Of a stretch of 57,819 bases of DNA, positions 19,448 through 27,866 are shown piece by piece; position 1 is the first letter of the stretch, and each line of letters opens with the position of its first letter. This DNA comes from Ga0077527 sp038106575. GTDB lineage: Bacteria; Pseudomonadota; Gammaproteobacteria; Burkholderiales; SG8-41. The notes below the pieces were generated by a model, which was given only the letters and a program-made list of their open reading frames with translations, had not been told where the DNA came from and ran no database searches. The stretch is from positions 1 through 57,819 of the forward strand of contig JAYOED010000009.1 of the NCBI GenBank assembly GCA_038106575.1, in the 5' to 3' direction. The position numbers were made by a program, and so were the translations under genes.

Positions 19448-20392
19448 ATGAGCAAGACGCAACGAATCGTGGGCGTGCTCGCCCCGGTGGTCACCCCCTT
19501 CGACAAAGACCTGAATCCCGATGCGGCGCGTTTCATCGCCCACTGCAAATGGCTGATCTCGCAGGGCTCGGGGCTGGCGGCGTTCGGCACCAACAGTGAG
19601 GCCAATTCACTGTCATTTAATGAACGTGTGGCTCTGCTCGACGCGCTGCTGACCGCAGGCGTCGACCCGTCGCGAATGATGCCCGGCACCGGCTGCTGCG
19701 CCCTTACCGACTCGATACGCCTGACTGAACACGCAGTTAAAGCCGGATGCGCCGGGGTGCTGATGCTGCCACCGTTCTATTACAAGGGTGTCACTGAAGA
19801 GGGTCTCTACCGGAATTTCTCGGAAATCGTAGAACGGGTCGGCGATGACCGTCTGCGCATCTATCTTTATCACATACCGCCTGTCGCAGTGGTCGGCATC
19901 ACCCCCAAGCTGGTCGAGCGACTCCTGAAGAAATACCCCAATGCTATTGCCGGCATGAAGGACAGTTCCGGCGACTGGAACAACACCAAGGTGTTTCTTG
20001 ACGCCTTCGCCAAGAGCGGATTTGACGTATTCGTCGGTAGCGAATCCTTCCTGCTCGCCAACATGCGCAACGGCGGCGCGGGCTGCATCTCCGCCACCGC
20101 CAACGTCAACCCGGGTCCGATCGACAGACTTTACCGCGAATGGAAAAACGCTGATGCCGACGCGCAGCAGAAGGCGCTGGACATCGCGCGCGACACCTTT
20201 GGCAAGAAATACCTGATGATTGCCGCGCTCAAGGCCGGCGTCGCGCATTACAGCTGCGACACCCAATGGTGTGCAGTGCGGCCGCCGCTGGTTGAACTGA
20301 CTGCAGCGCAGCGTGCTTCTCTGACAGCCGAACTCCAAGCCATCAAATTCGACATGCCGGGGCTCAAGGAAGCACAACCGGAAACGTCATAA
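19448..20392 (+). CDS. Dihydrodipicolinate synthase (DHDPS)-family aldolase/dehydratase
   Basis: This 314-residue TIM-barrel Schiff-base enzyme starts at the internal ATG 19448 (SKTQRIVGVLAPVVTPF). The upstream extension of the frame has no family similarity. Lys171 in AGMKDSSG is the Schiff-base lysine, Tyr141 (YLYHIPP) is the catalytic tyrosine, and GTNSEA (47-52) replaces the GTTGE loop of true DapA. The altered loop and catabolic setting argue for a 2-oxo-acid lyase or dehydratase rather than lysine synthesis. It is separated by 30 bases from the PDC-hydrolase-like gene and probably shares its transcript. Confidence 0.9.
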   Translation: MSKTQRIVGVLAPVVTPFDKDLNPDAARFIAHCKWLISQGSGLAAFGTNSEANSLSFNERVALLDALLTAGVDPSRMMPGTGCCALTDSIRLTEHAVKAGCAGVLMLPPFYYKGVTEEGLYRNFSEIVERVGDDRLRIYLYHIPPVAVVGITPKLVERLLKKYPNAIAGMKDSSGDWNNTKVFLDAFAKSGFDVFVGSESFLLANMRNGGAGCISATANVNPGPIDRLYREWKNADADAQQKALDIARDTFGKKYLMIAALKAGVAHYSCDTQWCAVRPPLVELTAAQRASLTAELQAIKFDMPGLKEAQPETS

Positions 20393-20422
20393 AATATAAA
20401 TTAAAACAACAGGTTATATAAT

Positions 20423-21336
20423 TTGTCGGCCAATGCTCCCAACTCCGGCGCACCGCTCTGTGCCAGCCCCGATCCCGAACCTCATAAACCGCGACTGACC
20501 CTACCGTCGTTTGCCTGCGATACGCATGCACACGTGCTGGGGCCGGCATCGCGCTACGACTATTCGCCGGCACGCGTCTACACACCGCCTGACTGCCTGA
20601 TCAGCGATTACCGGCACATGCTCGACGCTCTGGGCGNNNNNNNNNNGGCGTGAACCGAGCGGTTCTGGTGCAGCCCAGCGTTTACGGCACCGATAACTCG
20701 GCCATGCTCGACGCGATGAAAAGTGATCCGCAACGGCTGCGCGGGGTGGCCGTGGTCGATCCGACCATCAACGACGCAGAACTGAAAACCTTGTACGTGG
20801 CCGGGGTACGCGGTGTACGCGTGAACATCGTTGACGTCAAAGACCGCAAACCCGGGACGTTGCCGATCGACATGCTGCGACCTCTCGCTGAACGCATCGC
20901 TCCGCTGGGCTGGCACATGGAATTCCTAATGCACGCGGACGAATTTCCCGATCTCGACCGAGCTTTTGCCGATTTTCCGGTTCCCATCGTGCTCGGTCAC
21001 CTTGGCTACATGAAAACCGCGCTCGGGCTGGAAGCGCCGGGATTTCTGGCACTGCTGAGGCTGATGAAGGCAGGAAAAGCCTGGGTCAAGCTGACCGGAC
21101 CCTATCGCATTTCAGGACAGGCCATGCCGCATGCCGACACCGTGCCGTTCGCGCATGCACTGCTGAAGGCCAACGCGGAACGGGTCATCTGGGGCAGCGA
21201 CTGGCCCCACGTAATGCTGAAAAGCGCTATGCCCAACGACGGCGATCTTGCCGATCTGCTGCTCGAATGGGTGCCGGATGAAGCGCAGCGCGAGCAGGTG
21301 CTAGTGAGCAATCCTGCTCGCCTCTACGGCTTTTAG
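20423..21336 (+). CDS. Amidohydrolase, 2-pyrone-4,6-dicarboxylate hydrolase-like, split by an N-gap
   Basis: Two frames, 20423-20636 and 20647-21336, form one amidohydrolase-2 protein of about 300 residues. The first holds the metal motif DTHAH (33-37) with SRYDYSPARVYTPPDC, typical of the LigI (PDC lactonase) group. The second carries VVDPTINDAELKTLY, IVLGHLGYMK and GSDWPHVML with the late Asp. The frame change coincides with ten N of unknown true length, so the gene may be intact. The start is a TTG with only a weak ribosome site. Other lactones or pyrones are possible substrates. Confidence 0.82.
20637..20646. other. Assembly gap (10 N) in the PDC-hydrolase-like gene
   Basis: Ten N bases mark a scaffold join. 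A missing or extra stretch here explains why the two halves of the amidohydrolase are in different frames. Confidence 0.95.
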
Positions 21337-22226
21337 ATCAGTTTTATTTCCTTCATATACTGCAACACCCCGGGATGAATCAGATCCCGGGTGGGCGCTG
21401 CGGCCAGCGTGTTTTCTAAAGTCGACTCCTGCGCCTGGTCCAGCTTAGCAGCCAACGCAGCGTGAGCCTTGTGCAGCGCCTTCGCCAGCCGGTAGGCGAC
21501 ATCATCCGGTAGTGATGCGCGTGCCAGCACGAAGGGCCACGAACCCACCGAATTGACCGGTCCTGACTGTCCCGGATAGCTGCCTGCCGGCATCGTCGTC
21601 TGCTTGAGGAAGGTGTGTTTAGCCTGGATGCGCTTGATTTCCTCGGCGCTAGGCGAAATGAAACGCATGCCCTTGGGGTTGCCCGCGATCTTCATGAACG
21701 GCGGCCAGCCGACGCCGCCGCCCCACATTGCAGCCGCTTCTCCGCCGTTGACCAGCGGCGGGCCGTCGCCAGCTTTTTCGAGCAGACGCGCATCGAAATC
21801 CTTCTTGATGTCGAAACCAAGACTGTCCATTACATAACGCGCAAGCACGACAAAACCGGAACTCGAGGCGCCCCACACCACGGTTTTGCCGACGAGATCG
21901 CTGATCGACTGGTATGGGCTGTCAGCACGCACCATGAACAAGCCTGCCTGGGAATAGGTGGCATTGATGAGGCGGATGTTTTTGCACCGCGTGCGACCGA
22001 TGCCGTTGACAGCCTCGTAGGTGACTTCGCCGGTTGCGAGCGCGATATCGAGCTCGCCGTTGTCGATGCGACCGACGTTCTCGCCGCTGCCCTTGGTATT
22101 GAGCGGTTCAATATTCAGCGTATCGTCCGTGGCATTGAGTACTTCCGCGTACGGCCAGCCGTAGGCGGGGAATCCGCCACCGGGAGTTGCGGTACCGAGC
22201 TTGACGTGGGTTTTCTGTTGCGCCAT
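21333..22226 (-). CDS. TAXI-family TRAP solute receptor without signal peptide
   Basis: The 297-residue product matches the TAXI type of TRAP receptors: LGTATPGGGFPAYGWPYAEVLN, TKGSGENVGRIDNGELDIALATGEV, VVWGASSSGFVVLARYVMD and a C-terminal ALHKAHAALA region. The start ATG at 22226 is preceded by a strong ribosome site (GGAGG about nine bases upstream), and there is no secretion signal before the first strand, unusual for a receptor. No TRAP permease gene is near. It may be a cytoplasmic binding protein. Its last codons overlap the end of the convergent amidohydrolase by four bases. Confidence 0.88.
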   Translation of the reverse strand: MAQQKTHVKLGTATPGGGFPAYGWPYAEVLNATDDTLNIEPLNTKGSGENVGRIDNGELDIALATGEVTYEAVNGIGRTRCKNIRLINATYSQAGLFMVRADSPYQSISDLVGKTVVWGASSSGFVVLARYVMDSLGFDIKKDFDARLLEKAGDGPPLVNGGEAAAMWGGGVGWPPFMKIAGNPKGMRFISPSAEEIKRIQAKHTFLKQTTMPAGSYPGQSGPVNSVGSWPFVLARASLPDDVAYRLAKALHKAHAALAAKLDQAQESTLENTLAAAPTRDLIHPGVLQYMKEIKLI

Positions 22227-22318
22227 CTAATGTATCCTCCTCGATCAAATAAAGCCGTTGCGTTTCTAATTATAGGGAACCATGAGGGTCGCGGTTCATT
22301 CTTGCAAAGGTATTTCGA

Positions 22319-23101
22319 TTGATCACTGAAACCCGCAGGCGATTCGGCTGGCGCGAATGCGGACTGATCGCCCTGATTCTGGTGCCGCTGCTGTATCTGT
22401 ACCTGATCCACGGCGCGCCGGTCGCTCAGGATCGCGGATATCATGTGTTTGCCGATGCGCGTACTTGCCTCGGCTTGCGCAATTTCGGCAACGTCGCTTC
22501 CAATATCGCCTTTCTGGCCGTCGGCGTGCTGGGGATTTTGTGGTGCTGCAAGTCACCTGAAGCACCCGCAACAAGATCATGGCTGGTTTTCTTTGCCGGG
22601 GTCGCACTGGTATTCGCCGGATCCGGCCATTACCATGCCGCGCCCAACGATGACACCCTGGTCTGGGACCGCCTGCCGATGACCATCGCCTTCATGGGGC
22701 TGTTTGTTGCACTGCTCAGCGAACATCTGGCAAGTGCGCTTGAAAGAAAGCTGCTGCTTCCCGCGCTGGCAGTCGGAATCGCTAGCGTAATCCTATGGCG
22801 TGTCCTTGGCGATCTGCGGATGTATATCTGGGTGCAGCTGACGCCGTTACTGGTGATTCCCTACGTGGTAACGGTGTTTCCAGTCCGCCACAGTCATGGT
22901 CATTACCTAATGTACGGGGTCGGATTCTATGCGCTAGCCAAAATCGCCGAGCATTTTGATTACGACATTTTCCTGCTGACGGGGAACATGATCAGCGGCC
23001 ACTCCCTGAAGCACCTGCTCGCAGCCGTAGCGCCGCTTTACGTGCTGCTGATGCTGCGACGGCGCAGTCAAAGCCTTACGCCGGTCGCCTCTTCCCAATA
23101 A
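22319..23101 (+). CDS. Ceramidase-like (CREST family) membrane hydrolase
   Basis: This 260-residue integral membrane protein has about seven hydrophobic segments. The CREST-superfamily metal-site pattern is visible: Ser102 and a nearby His (GSGHYHAAPNDD, His104/His106), Asp117 (VWDRLP) and a C-terminal H-x3-H at His228 and His232 (GHSLKHLL). The family includes alkaline ceramidases and other zinc-dependent membrane amidases. Bacterial members have no proven substrate. The start is TTG with an AAAGG site eight bases upstream. It is divergent from the TAXI gene, and its end overlaps the convergent dehydrogenase by 34 bases. Confidence 0.85.
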   Translation: MITETRRRFGWRECGLIALILVPLLYLYLIHGAPVAQDRGYHVFADARTCLGLRNFGNVASNIAFLAVGVLGILWCCKSPEAPATRSWLVFFAGVALVFAGSGHYHAAPNDDTLVWDRLPMTIAFMGLFVALLSEHLASALERKLLLPALAVGIASVILWRVLGDLRMYIWVQLTPLLVIPYVVTVFPVRHSHGHYLMYGVGFYALAKIAEHFDYDIFLLTGNMISGHSLKHLLAAVAPLYVLLMLRRRSQSLTPVASSQ

Positions 23102-23964
23102 CGCACGATTTCGGTTTGGTCAACGGCGGCACCGACTTTGCCGACCGCGTCGTTCCAGAGTTCGGAAACCTTTTCCCCGAGCGGCACCGCTGCGCCGAGG
23201 GCATGCGCAGTGTCCACGGCAATTTTCACGTCCTTAGCGATGAAGCTGAGCGCCATGCCGGTGCCGAACTTGCGCGTCAGTATCTGCGGAATGACCTTTT
23301 TCTCGATCGGATGATTGCGCCCCGCGCACATCGGAACCAGCGCATCCGCCATCAGCTTCGCGTCGAGGCCAAATTTCTTTCCAATTGTGAGCGCCTCGAT
23401 GGCGTTAATCAGCGCGCAGGCATTGACGTAATTGGCTAGCGCCTTCATCGCATGCGCCGATCCCGTTGGCCCGCAATGGGTAATGCTGCGCCCCATGGCT
23501 TTCAATACCGGAGTACAACGTGCCAGCAACGTTTCGCTGCCCCCAGCCATGATGTCCAATGTCCCATCCCTGGCGAACACCACACCGCCCATGACGGGCG
23601 CATCGAGCATTGCGAGGTCTTCTTTTTCCATTGCCGCAGCGGTGGTCCGAGTGCCGGTAGGATCGCAGGTCCCCATGTCGATCAGCACCGCTCCCCGCGT
23701 CATCGCTGCGGCGCCGCCAGCGTCAAAAATTACTTTGCGCACAATTTTTTCGTCGGGAAGCATGGTGATGACCGCATCGACACCGCGCACGGTATCTGCC
23801 AGCGATGCCGCGGCTTTGCCGCCGTGCTCTGCCACGAAGGCAGCAGCGGTTTCGGCACGCGCATCGAATACCGTGACTTCGAAACCGCCTTTCAGCAGGT
23901 TGGCCGCCATCGGGTTGCCCATGTTGCCGACGCCGATAAAACCGATTTTTTTAATTTTCCTCAT
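23068..23964 (-). CDS. NAD(P)-dependent beta-hydroxyacid dehydrogenase (second copy)
   Basis: The 298-residue protein starts at Met 23964 (RKIKKIGFIGVGNMGNPM) with a GGAG site ten bases upstream. The longer frame adds only a basic tail from the spacer. The Rossmann motif GFIGVGNMG lies at 8-16, the substrate loop DMGTCDPTGTR at about 97-107, the DAPVMGG segment at 121-127 and catalytic Lys174 in SAHAMKALANYV. It belongs to the same family as the gene at 11845 but is only distantly similar. It follows the DSD1-type PLP enzyme by 14 bases, so the pair may act on a hydroxy-amino-acid-derived acid. Confidence 0.9.
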   Translation of the reverse strand: MRKIKKIGFIGVGNMGNPMAANLLKGGFEVTVFDARAETAAAFVAEHGGKAAASLADTVRGVDAVITMLPDEKIVRKVIFDAGGAAAMTRGAVLIDMGTCDPTGTRTTAAAMEKEDLAMLDAPVMGGVVFARDGTLDIMAGGSETLLARCTPVLKAMGRSITHCGPTGSAHAMKALANYVNACALINAIEALTIGKKFGLDAKLMADALVPMCAGRNHPIEKKVIPQILTRKFGTGMALSFIAKDVKIAVDTAHALGAAVPLGEKVSELWNDAVGKVGAAVDQTEIVRYWEEATGVRL

Positions 23965-23978
23965 TTCACTTTGCTCCG

Positions 23979-25097
23979 TTACCAGACTGCGCCGCGCGCG
24001 CTGATCGGCCACAAAGCCTCAACCTTGCCATCACGCACACAGACAAATTCGTCATAAAGGTTCACCGTCGGATCGCAGTGCCCCGGTATCAGTTTCAGCT
24101 TGTCACCCAGCGCCATCCCTGCAGATCCGTTAATTTTAATTACGCCGTGCTCGTCGGACGCCTTCAGGAATTCAGCCTGCGGAAAATCGGCAACTCTGGG
24201 CATCCCCGAGTCCACGCTGAAAGCCTTGAGCCCGGCATCGACGATGGCGACATCGACCCGCGTCCGGTTCATCACCGTGGTCCACACGAACAGGCTGTGC
24301 TCGAAGTGCGGAATACCGCTCTCGGTCCAGTCGTTTTTCGCATAGTCGGCATCCATGAAAATATAGGAGCCCACCTGCAGTTCATCGTAAACCCGGCTCG
24401 ACGCCTCGAACAGGTAGGTGCCGGTTCCGGCACCGGTCACCTTGCCGCGTGGCAGCCCCGCTTTTTCGATCAGTAGCAGCGTCTTCAGCACGCCTGCCAC
24501 CGCGCCGTCGATCGCGGTGCGGCGCTCTTCCACCTTACGCAAGTGTTGGGCGACCCCCTGGTAGGCCTGCAGTCCGGCGTAGCGCAAATTTTTGCAGGCC
24601 GCGATCGCCTGTGCGATTTCCAACGACGGCTCACCAGGTTCAACACCGCAACGGTTGGCGCCTACATTCACCTCGACCAGCACGTCCAGCGTGACGCCGG
24701 CGGCCCGTGCCGCCGCATCGAGATCAGTGACATTGCCGAGGTCGTCAGCGCAAACGGCCACTTTCGCCTTCCGTGCAAGCACGGCCAGCCGCTCTAGCTT
24801 GGTCCGGCCAATCACTTCGTTGGCCACCAGCACGTCGCCCACGCCGCCCTCGACCCTGGCTTCGGCCTCGCTGACTTTCTGGCAACACACGCCAACCGCA
24901 CCCAGCTCGATCTGACGCAGCGCAATCTGCGGACACTTGTGGCTCTTGGCATGGGGGCGCAGCATGACCTTGCGACCGGAAAGCGATTCCTTTAGCCGCT
25001 GCAGGTTGCGCTCGAAAGCATCGAGGTCGAGAATCAGTGCCGGCGTATCGACGTCGACCAGCGCCATACCCGGCTGTGCCGGAGGAATGCGTGGCAT
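23979..25097 (-). CDS. DSD1-family PLP enzyme (D-threonine aldolase/3-hydroxy-D-aspartate aldolase-like)
   Basis: This 372-residue fold-type III PLP enzyme is made of an alanine-racemase-type barrel (1 to about 250) and a C-terminal beta domain. PLP Lys51 sits in LRPHAKSHKC. The metal ligands of the D-threonine aldolase branch, His340 and Asp342, are in GHCDPTVNLYDE. The family cleaves D-3-hydroxy amino acids to glycine plus aldehyde, or deaminates D-serine. Its ATG overlaps the stop of the cupin gene by one base, so the cupin, this enzyme and the dehydrogenase look like one operon. The exact substrate cannot be assigned. Confidence 0.9.
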   Translation of the reverse strand: MPRIPPAQPGMALVDVDTPALILDLDAFERNLQRLKESLSGRKVMLRPHAKSHKCPQIALRQIELGAVGVCCQKVSEAEARVEGGVGDVLVANEVIGRTKLERLAVLARKAKVAVCADDLGNVTDLDAAARAAGVTLDVLVEVNVGANRCGVEPGEPSLEIAQAIAACKNLRYAGLQAYQGVAQHLRKVEERRTAIDGAVAGVLKTLLLIEKAGLPRGKVTGAGTGTYLFEASSRVYDELQVGSYIFMDADYAKNDWTESGIPHFEHSLFVWTTVMNRTRVDVAIVDAGLKAFSVDSGMPRVADFPQAEFLKASDEHGVIKINGSAGMALGDKLKLIPGHCDPTVNLYDEFVCVRDGKVEALWPISARGAVW

Positions 25098-25552
25098 TAT
25101 GACTTTTTGGGGCCGTAACCAGGATCGTAATAGCCGCCGGCCATGGTGCCGTCAACGGCCTTGCCGATAATGCCGTGCGACAGGTCCTTCACCGCAAAAA
25201 ACACCACGTCCTCCTCGGGCGTCGCAATCGTGTAATGCACGATGTTAGCGGGAAAATACAGCAGCGTTCCGGGACCGCACAGTTGCTCCTCGCCGTCCCC
25301 GACCTTGACCCGCAGTGTGCCACTGACAATGTAATTCCACTGTTCGTTGGGATGCAGATGGGGACGCGAACCAGTACCCTTCGGCTTCGTGACCAGTGCA
25401 CACTGCATGCGATCACCTTCGATCACCGGACCCACCGCAGTCGAATAGCCGGTACCGGCCTCGATCTTGCCCATTTCCGCCAGTGGAAAAATGAATTTTC
25501 CGTTACCGCCTTTGACGGCGCCCTTGGTTTTGGTTTCTGCAGTATCTGCCAT
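25097..25552 (-). CDS. Cupin-domain protein
   Basis: This 151-residue protein is taken from Met 25552 (ADTAETKTKGAV...). The longer frame adds an implausible Arg-rich leader overlapping GlcG. One cupin barrel is visible: motif 1 GTGSRPHLHPNEQWNYIVSG (His, His, Glu) and motif 2 around GTLLYFPANIVHYTIA with the final His. The metal ligands fit a small-molecule enzyme or binding protein such as a quercetinase-like, isomerase or regulatory cupin. It lies between GlcG and the DSD1-family enzyme with tight spacing, so it is likely part of the same catabolic transcript. Its function is unknown. Confidence 0.85.
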   Translation of the reverse strand: MADTAETKTKGAVKGGNGKFIFPLAEMGKIEAGTGYSTAVGPVIEGDRMQCALVTKPKGTGSRPHLHPNEQWNYIVSGTLRVKVGDGEEQLCGPGTLLYFPANIVHYTIATPEEDVVFFAVKDLSHGIIGKAVDGTMAGGYYDPGYGPKKS

Positions 25553-25563
25553 GACCGTACTAA

Positions 25564-25992
25564 CTAGATGACCGGTTTCAGTCCGGCCTGTTCGGCACCG
25601 TAGGCGCAAACCGCCTCGTCTTCGTCACCGGTACCGCCGCTGCCGCCTGCGGAACCGACCACATTACCCGCGGCGTCCTTGATCAGAACGGCGCCCGGCT
25701 GCGGCAGGAACTTGCCCTGCGCGGTAGCCGCCAGCGTAATCATGAAATTAGGATTTTCCTTGGCGCGACCAGCCAGCGCGCGGCTGGAGCAACCCATCGC
25801 CACGGCGGCCCATGCCTTGCCCAGCGCGACGTCATAACGAAACATTGTAGCGTTGTCCTGGCGCTGCGCGGCAACGATATGCCCAGATGCATCAAGTACC
25901 ACGACCGCTAGCGGATTCACTTTCATTTCCTTGGCTTTGGCGAAGGCTTTTTCGATGATGGTATTGGCATGCTGCAGCGTCATTTTTGACAT
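25564..25992 (-). CDS. GlcG/HbpS-family protein
   Basis: This 142-residue single-domain protein of the GlcG/HbpS group begins MTLQHANTIIEKAFAKAKEM and contains the conserved PLAVVVLDASGHIVAAQRQDNA and the glycine-rich GSAGGSGGTGDEDEAVC near the C-terminus. Members bind heme or cobalamin or are found in glycolate-type gene clusters, with no enzymatic activity proven for most. No signal peptide is present, so it is cytoplasmic here. It lies 12 bases upstream of the cupin gene in a catabolic run and is probably an accessory protein. Confidence 0.88.
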   Translation of the reverse strand: MSKMTLQHANTIIEKAFAKAKEMKVNPLAVVVLDASGHIVAAQRQDNATMFRYDVALGKAWAAVAMGCSSRALAGRAKENPNFMITLAATAQGKFLPQPGAVLIKDAAGNVVGSAGGSGGTGDEDEAVCAYGAEQAGLKPVI

Positions 25993-26088
25993 AATGATCT
26001 CCGGGAGTTTCGTTTCAAGAACAGGCGCAGGAGGTGTTTACGCGCCGCGTTCAACAACGGGCTTTCGAATATAACAAAAACATTGCGC

Positions 26089-26607
26089 TCATGCGCTCTG
26101 GGGGCCAGGCACAATCGATCCTTCTTTCTCAAGCAGTTCATAAACGCCGCCGGCTTGCACCAATGCCATCAGCTGGGCAGGCAGTAGCTTGCCGATCAGC
26201 GATTGACATCGGGTAACGTTGCGCACCTGCGCCCCCATGAAATCGACCTCGGCAATTTCCCCCTCCGCGAATGCCGCATGAACGCCGGGACATTCGAGTG
26301 CCGGAAAAGCGAAATTCACGCAGTTGCGTAAGAACAGGCCGTTCAGCGATTCGGCGACCACACAGGCAAGGCCGAGATTTTTCAGTGAGCGTGCCGCAGC
26401 GCGGCTCGAGCCCATACCGAAGTTGCTGCCACCGATCAGGATATCGCCCTTCTGCACCTGCTGCGCCCAGCCGGGGCGGTTGGCGTGGAACACGTACTGC
26501 GCCTGCTCCTCATGCGTCAGGTAGAAGGCTTTGTTGGGCAGGATCAGGTCGGTATTGATATTGTCGCCGACAATCCACACCCGCGCCTTGAATACCATGC
26601 CGCTCAT
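26089..26607 (-). CDS. LeuD-like small subunit of an aconitase-family dehydratase
   Basis: This 172-residue small (swivelling domain) subunit contains the motif GSNFGMGSSRAAARSLKNLG, with the substrate-binding SSR loop of LeuD/DmdB-type proteins, and a C-terminal helix region. It pairs with the large subunit encoded just upstream. The two overlap by four bases (ATGA), so they are translated together. In leucine biosynthesis the partner genes would be leuA and leuB, which are absent here. The neighbouring lyase suggests a catabolic hydro-lyase instead. Confidence 0.9.
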   Translation of the reverse strand: MSGMVFKARVWIVGDNINTDLILPNKAFYLTHEEQAQYVFHANRPGWAQQVQKGDILIGGSNFGMGSSRAAARSLKNLGLACVVAESLNGLFLRNCVNFAFPALECPGVHAAFAEGEIAEVDFMGAQVRNVTRCQSLIGKLLPAQLMALVQAGGVYELLEKEGSIVPGPQSA

Positions 26608-27857
26608 TGCAGGAACTCCCGCGGATCAGTGATTGAGCCCGTCAGAGCGGAGGCCGCGACGGTAGCGGGCGACCCCATCCATACCCGCGAACTCGGATCA
26701 CCCATGCGCCCCTTGAAATTACGGGTGCTCGAGGTAATGCAGACTTCGTCCGGTCCGAGCACACCCATGTGGCCACCGCCGCAGGCACCGCAGGTCGGCG
26801 GCGCAACCATCGCGCCTGCATCGAGCAATGTCTGGATTGCTCCGCTGGCGACGGTGTCGCGATACACCGTCTGCGAAGCTGGGGTGACAATGAAACGCAC
26901 CCCTGCCGCGACACGACGCCCCTTCACCACCTTCGCCGCGAGTTCGATGTCGTCCTGCGTTCCGTTGGCACAGGAGCCGATATAAGCTTGGTCGATGAGG
27001 GTGCCGGCGGCCTTGCCCACCGGCTGGGAGTTGTTGACCACACTATCGGGCAGCGCCACAAGCGGTTCCAGTATCGATAAATCGACCTTGCGTACGGCCA
27101 GGTATTTCGCATCGGCATCTGCACGCACCGGCTCGTATAACGCCGGATTACGTGCACGCAACCAGTCAGCCAGCACTTCATCAGCCTCGAACGTTGCAAA
27201 TTCCGCGGACAGTTCCGCCGACATCGCCGTCAGCGTCTTGCGGGCATTGATGGACAGCGAAGCAACGCCAGGGCCGCCGTATTCGATATTCATCGTAGCG
27301 TGAGCGCCGTGAACTCCGGCAATCTGCAGAAAGGCGTCCTTCGCTGTAACTGCCAGCGGCAGTTGACCATCCAGTTCGTAACGTACGGTGTCACCGCAAC
27401 GAAACCAGGTCTGCCCCTTTATCGCCGCGTAAATGATGTCGGGACCGCCGACGCCACGGGCCAGGCAGTTGAATACGCCGGCACTGCAGGTGTGCGAATC
27501 ACTGCACAGCAGAACAGATCCCGGTAGGGCATAACCGTAATCGGCAACCAGCTGGTGGCTGATGCCCTGGTTGTGACCGACATCATGAAAGCGCTTGATG
27601 CCAAATTTTTTGACGAAGGCGCGACCAGTGACCTGCGCCGCGGCTACCTGCTGCGTCGGCGCCGGCACGCGGTGATCGAAAGTCACGACAATTCTTGACG
27701 GGTCGGCAACCTTGAGGATTTCACGCCAGTTGTTGGGCATGAAATTGTTGTCGAACAGGATCACGGTATCGACATCGATCGTAACCACGTCGCCCGGGAC
27801 GACGGTTTTGTTCCCGCTTTTGGCAGCGAGAATCTTTTCGGCGATGGTCATGCCCAT
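26604..27857 (-). CDS. LeuC-like large subunit, aconitase-family dehydratase (DmdA-like candidate)
   Basis: This 417-residue catalytic subunit is of the short (archaeal/HACN) LeuC class. Its [4Fe-4S] ligands fall at Cys297 (YIGSCANGT), Cys356 and Cys359 (TCGACGGGHMG). The DHRVPAP and SDSHTCSAG motifs of the active site are also present. The family hydrates/dehydrates 2-alkylmalates. Known members include isopropylmalate isomerase, homoaconitase and 2,3-dimethylmalate dehydratase. The next gene in the transcript is a PEP mutase/isocitrate lyase-type lyase, the pairing seen for dimethylmalate dehydratase and dimethylmalate lyase, so a related catabolic role is inferred. Confidence 0.88.
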   Translation of the reverse strand: MGMTIAEKILAAKSGNKTVVPGDVVTIDVDTVILFDNNFMPNNWREILKVADPSRIVVTFDHRVPAPTQQVAAAQVTGRAFVKKFGIKRFHDVGHNQGISHQLVADYGYALPGSVLLCSDSHTCSAGVFNCLARGVGGPDIIYAAIKGQTWFRCGDTVRYELDGQLPLAVTAKDAFLQIAGVHGAHATMNIEYGGPGVASLSINARKTLTAMSAELSAEFATFEADEVLADWLRARNPALYEPVRADADAKYLAVRKVDLSILEPLVALPDSVVNNSQPVGKAAGTLIDQAYIGSCANGTQDDIELAAKVVKGRRVAAGVRFIVTPASQTVYRDTVASGAIQTLLDAGAMVAPPTCGACGGGHMGVLGPDEVCITSSTRNFKGRMGDPSSRVWMGSPATVAASALTGSITDPREFLQ

Positions 27858-27866
27858 ACCGCTCTC

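Noticed and set aside
26089..27857. Leucine biosynthesis assignment for the LeuCD-like pair
   Set aside because: No leuA or leuB nearby, catabolic neighbours and an adjacent lyase favour another hydro-lyase role, though it cannot be excluded from this window.
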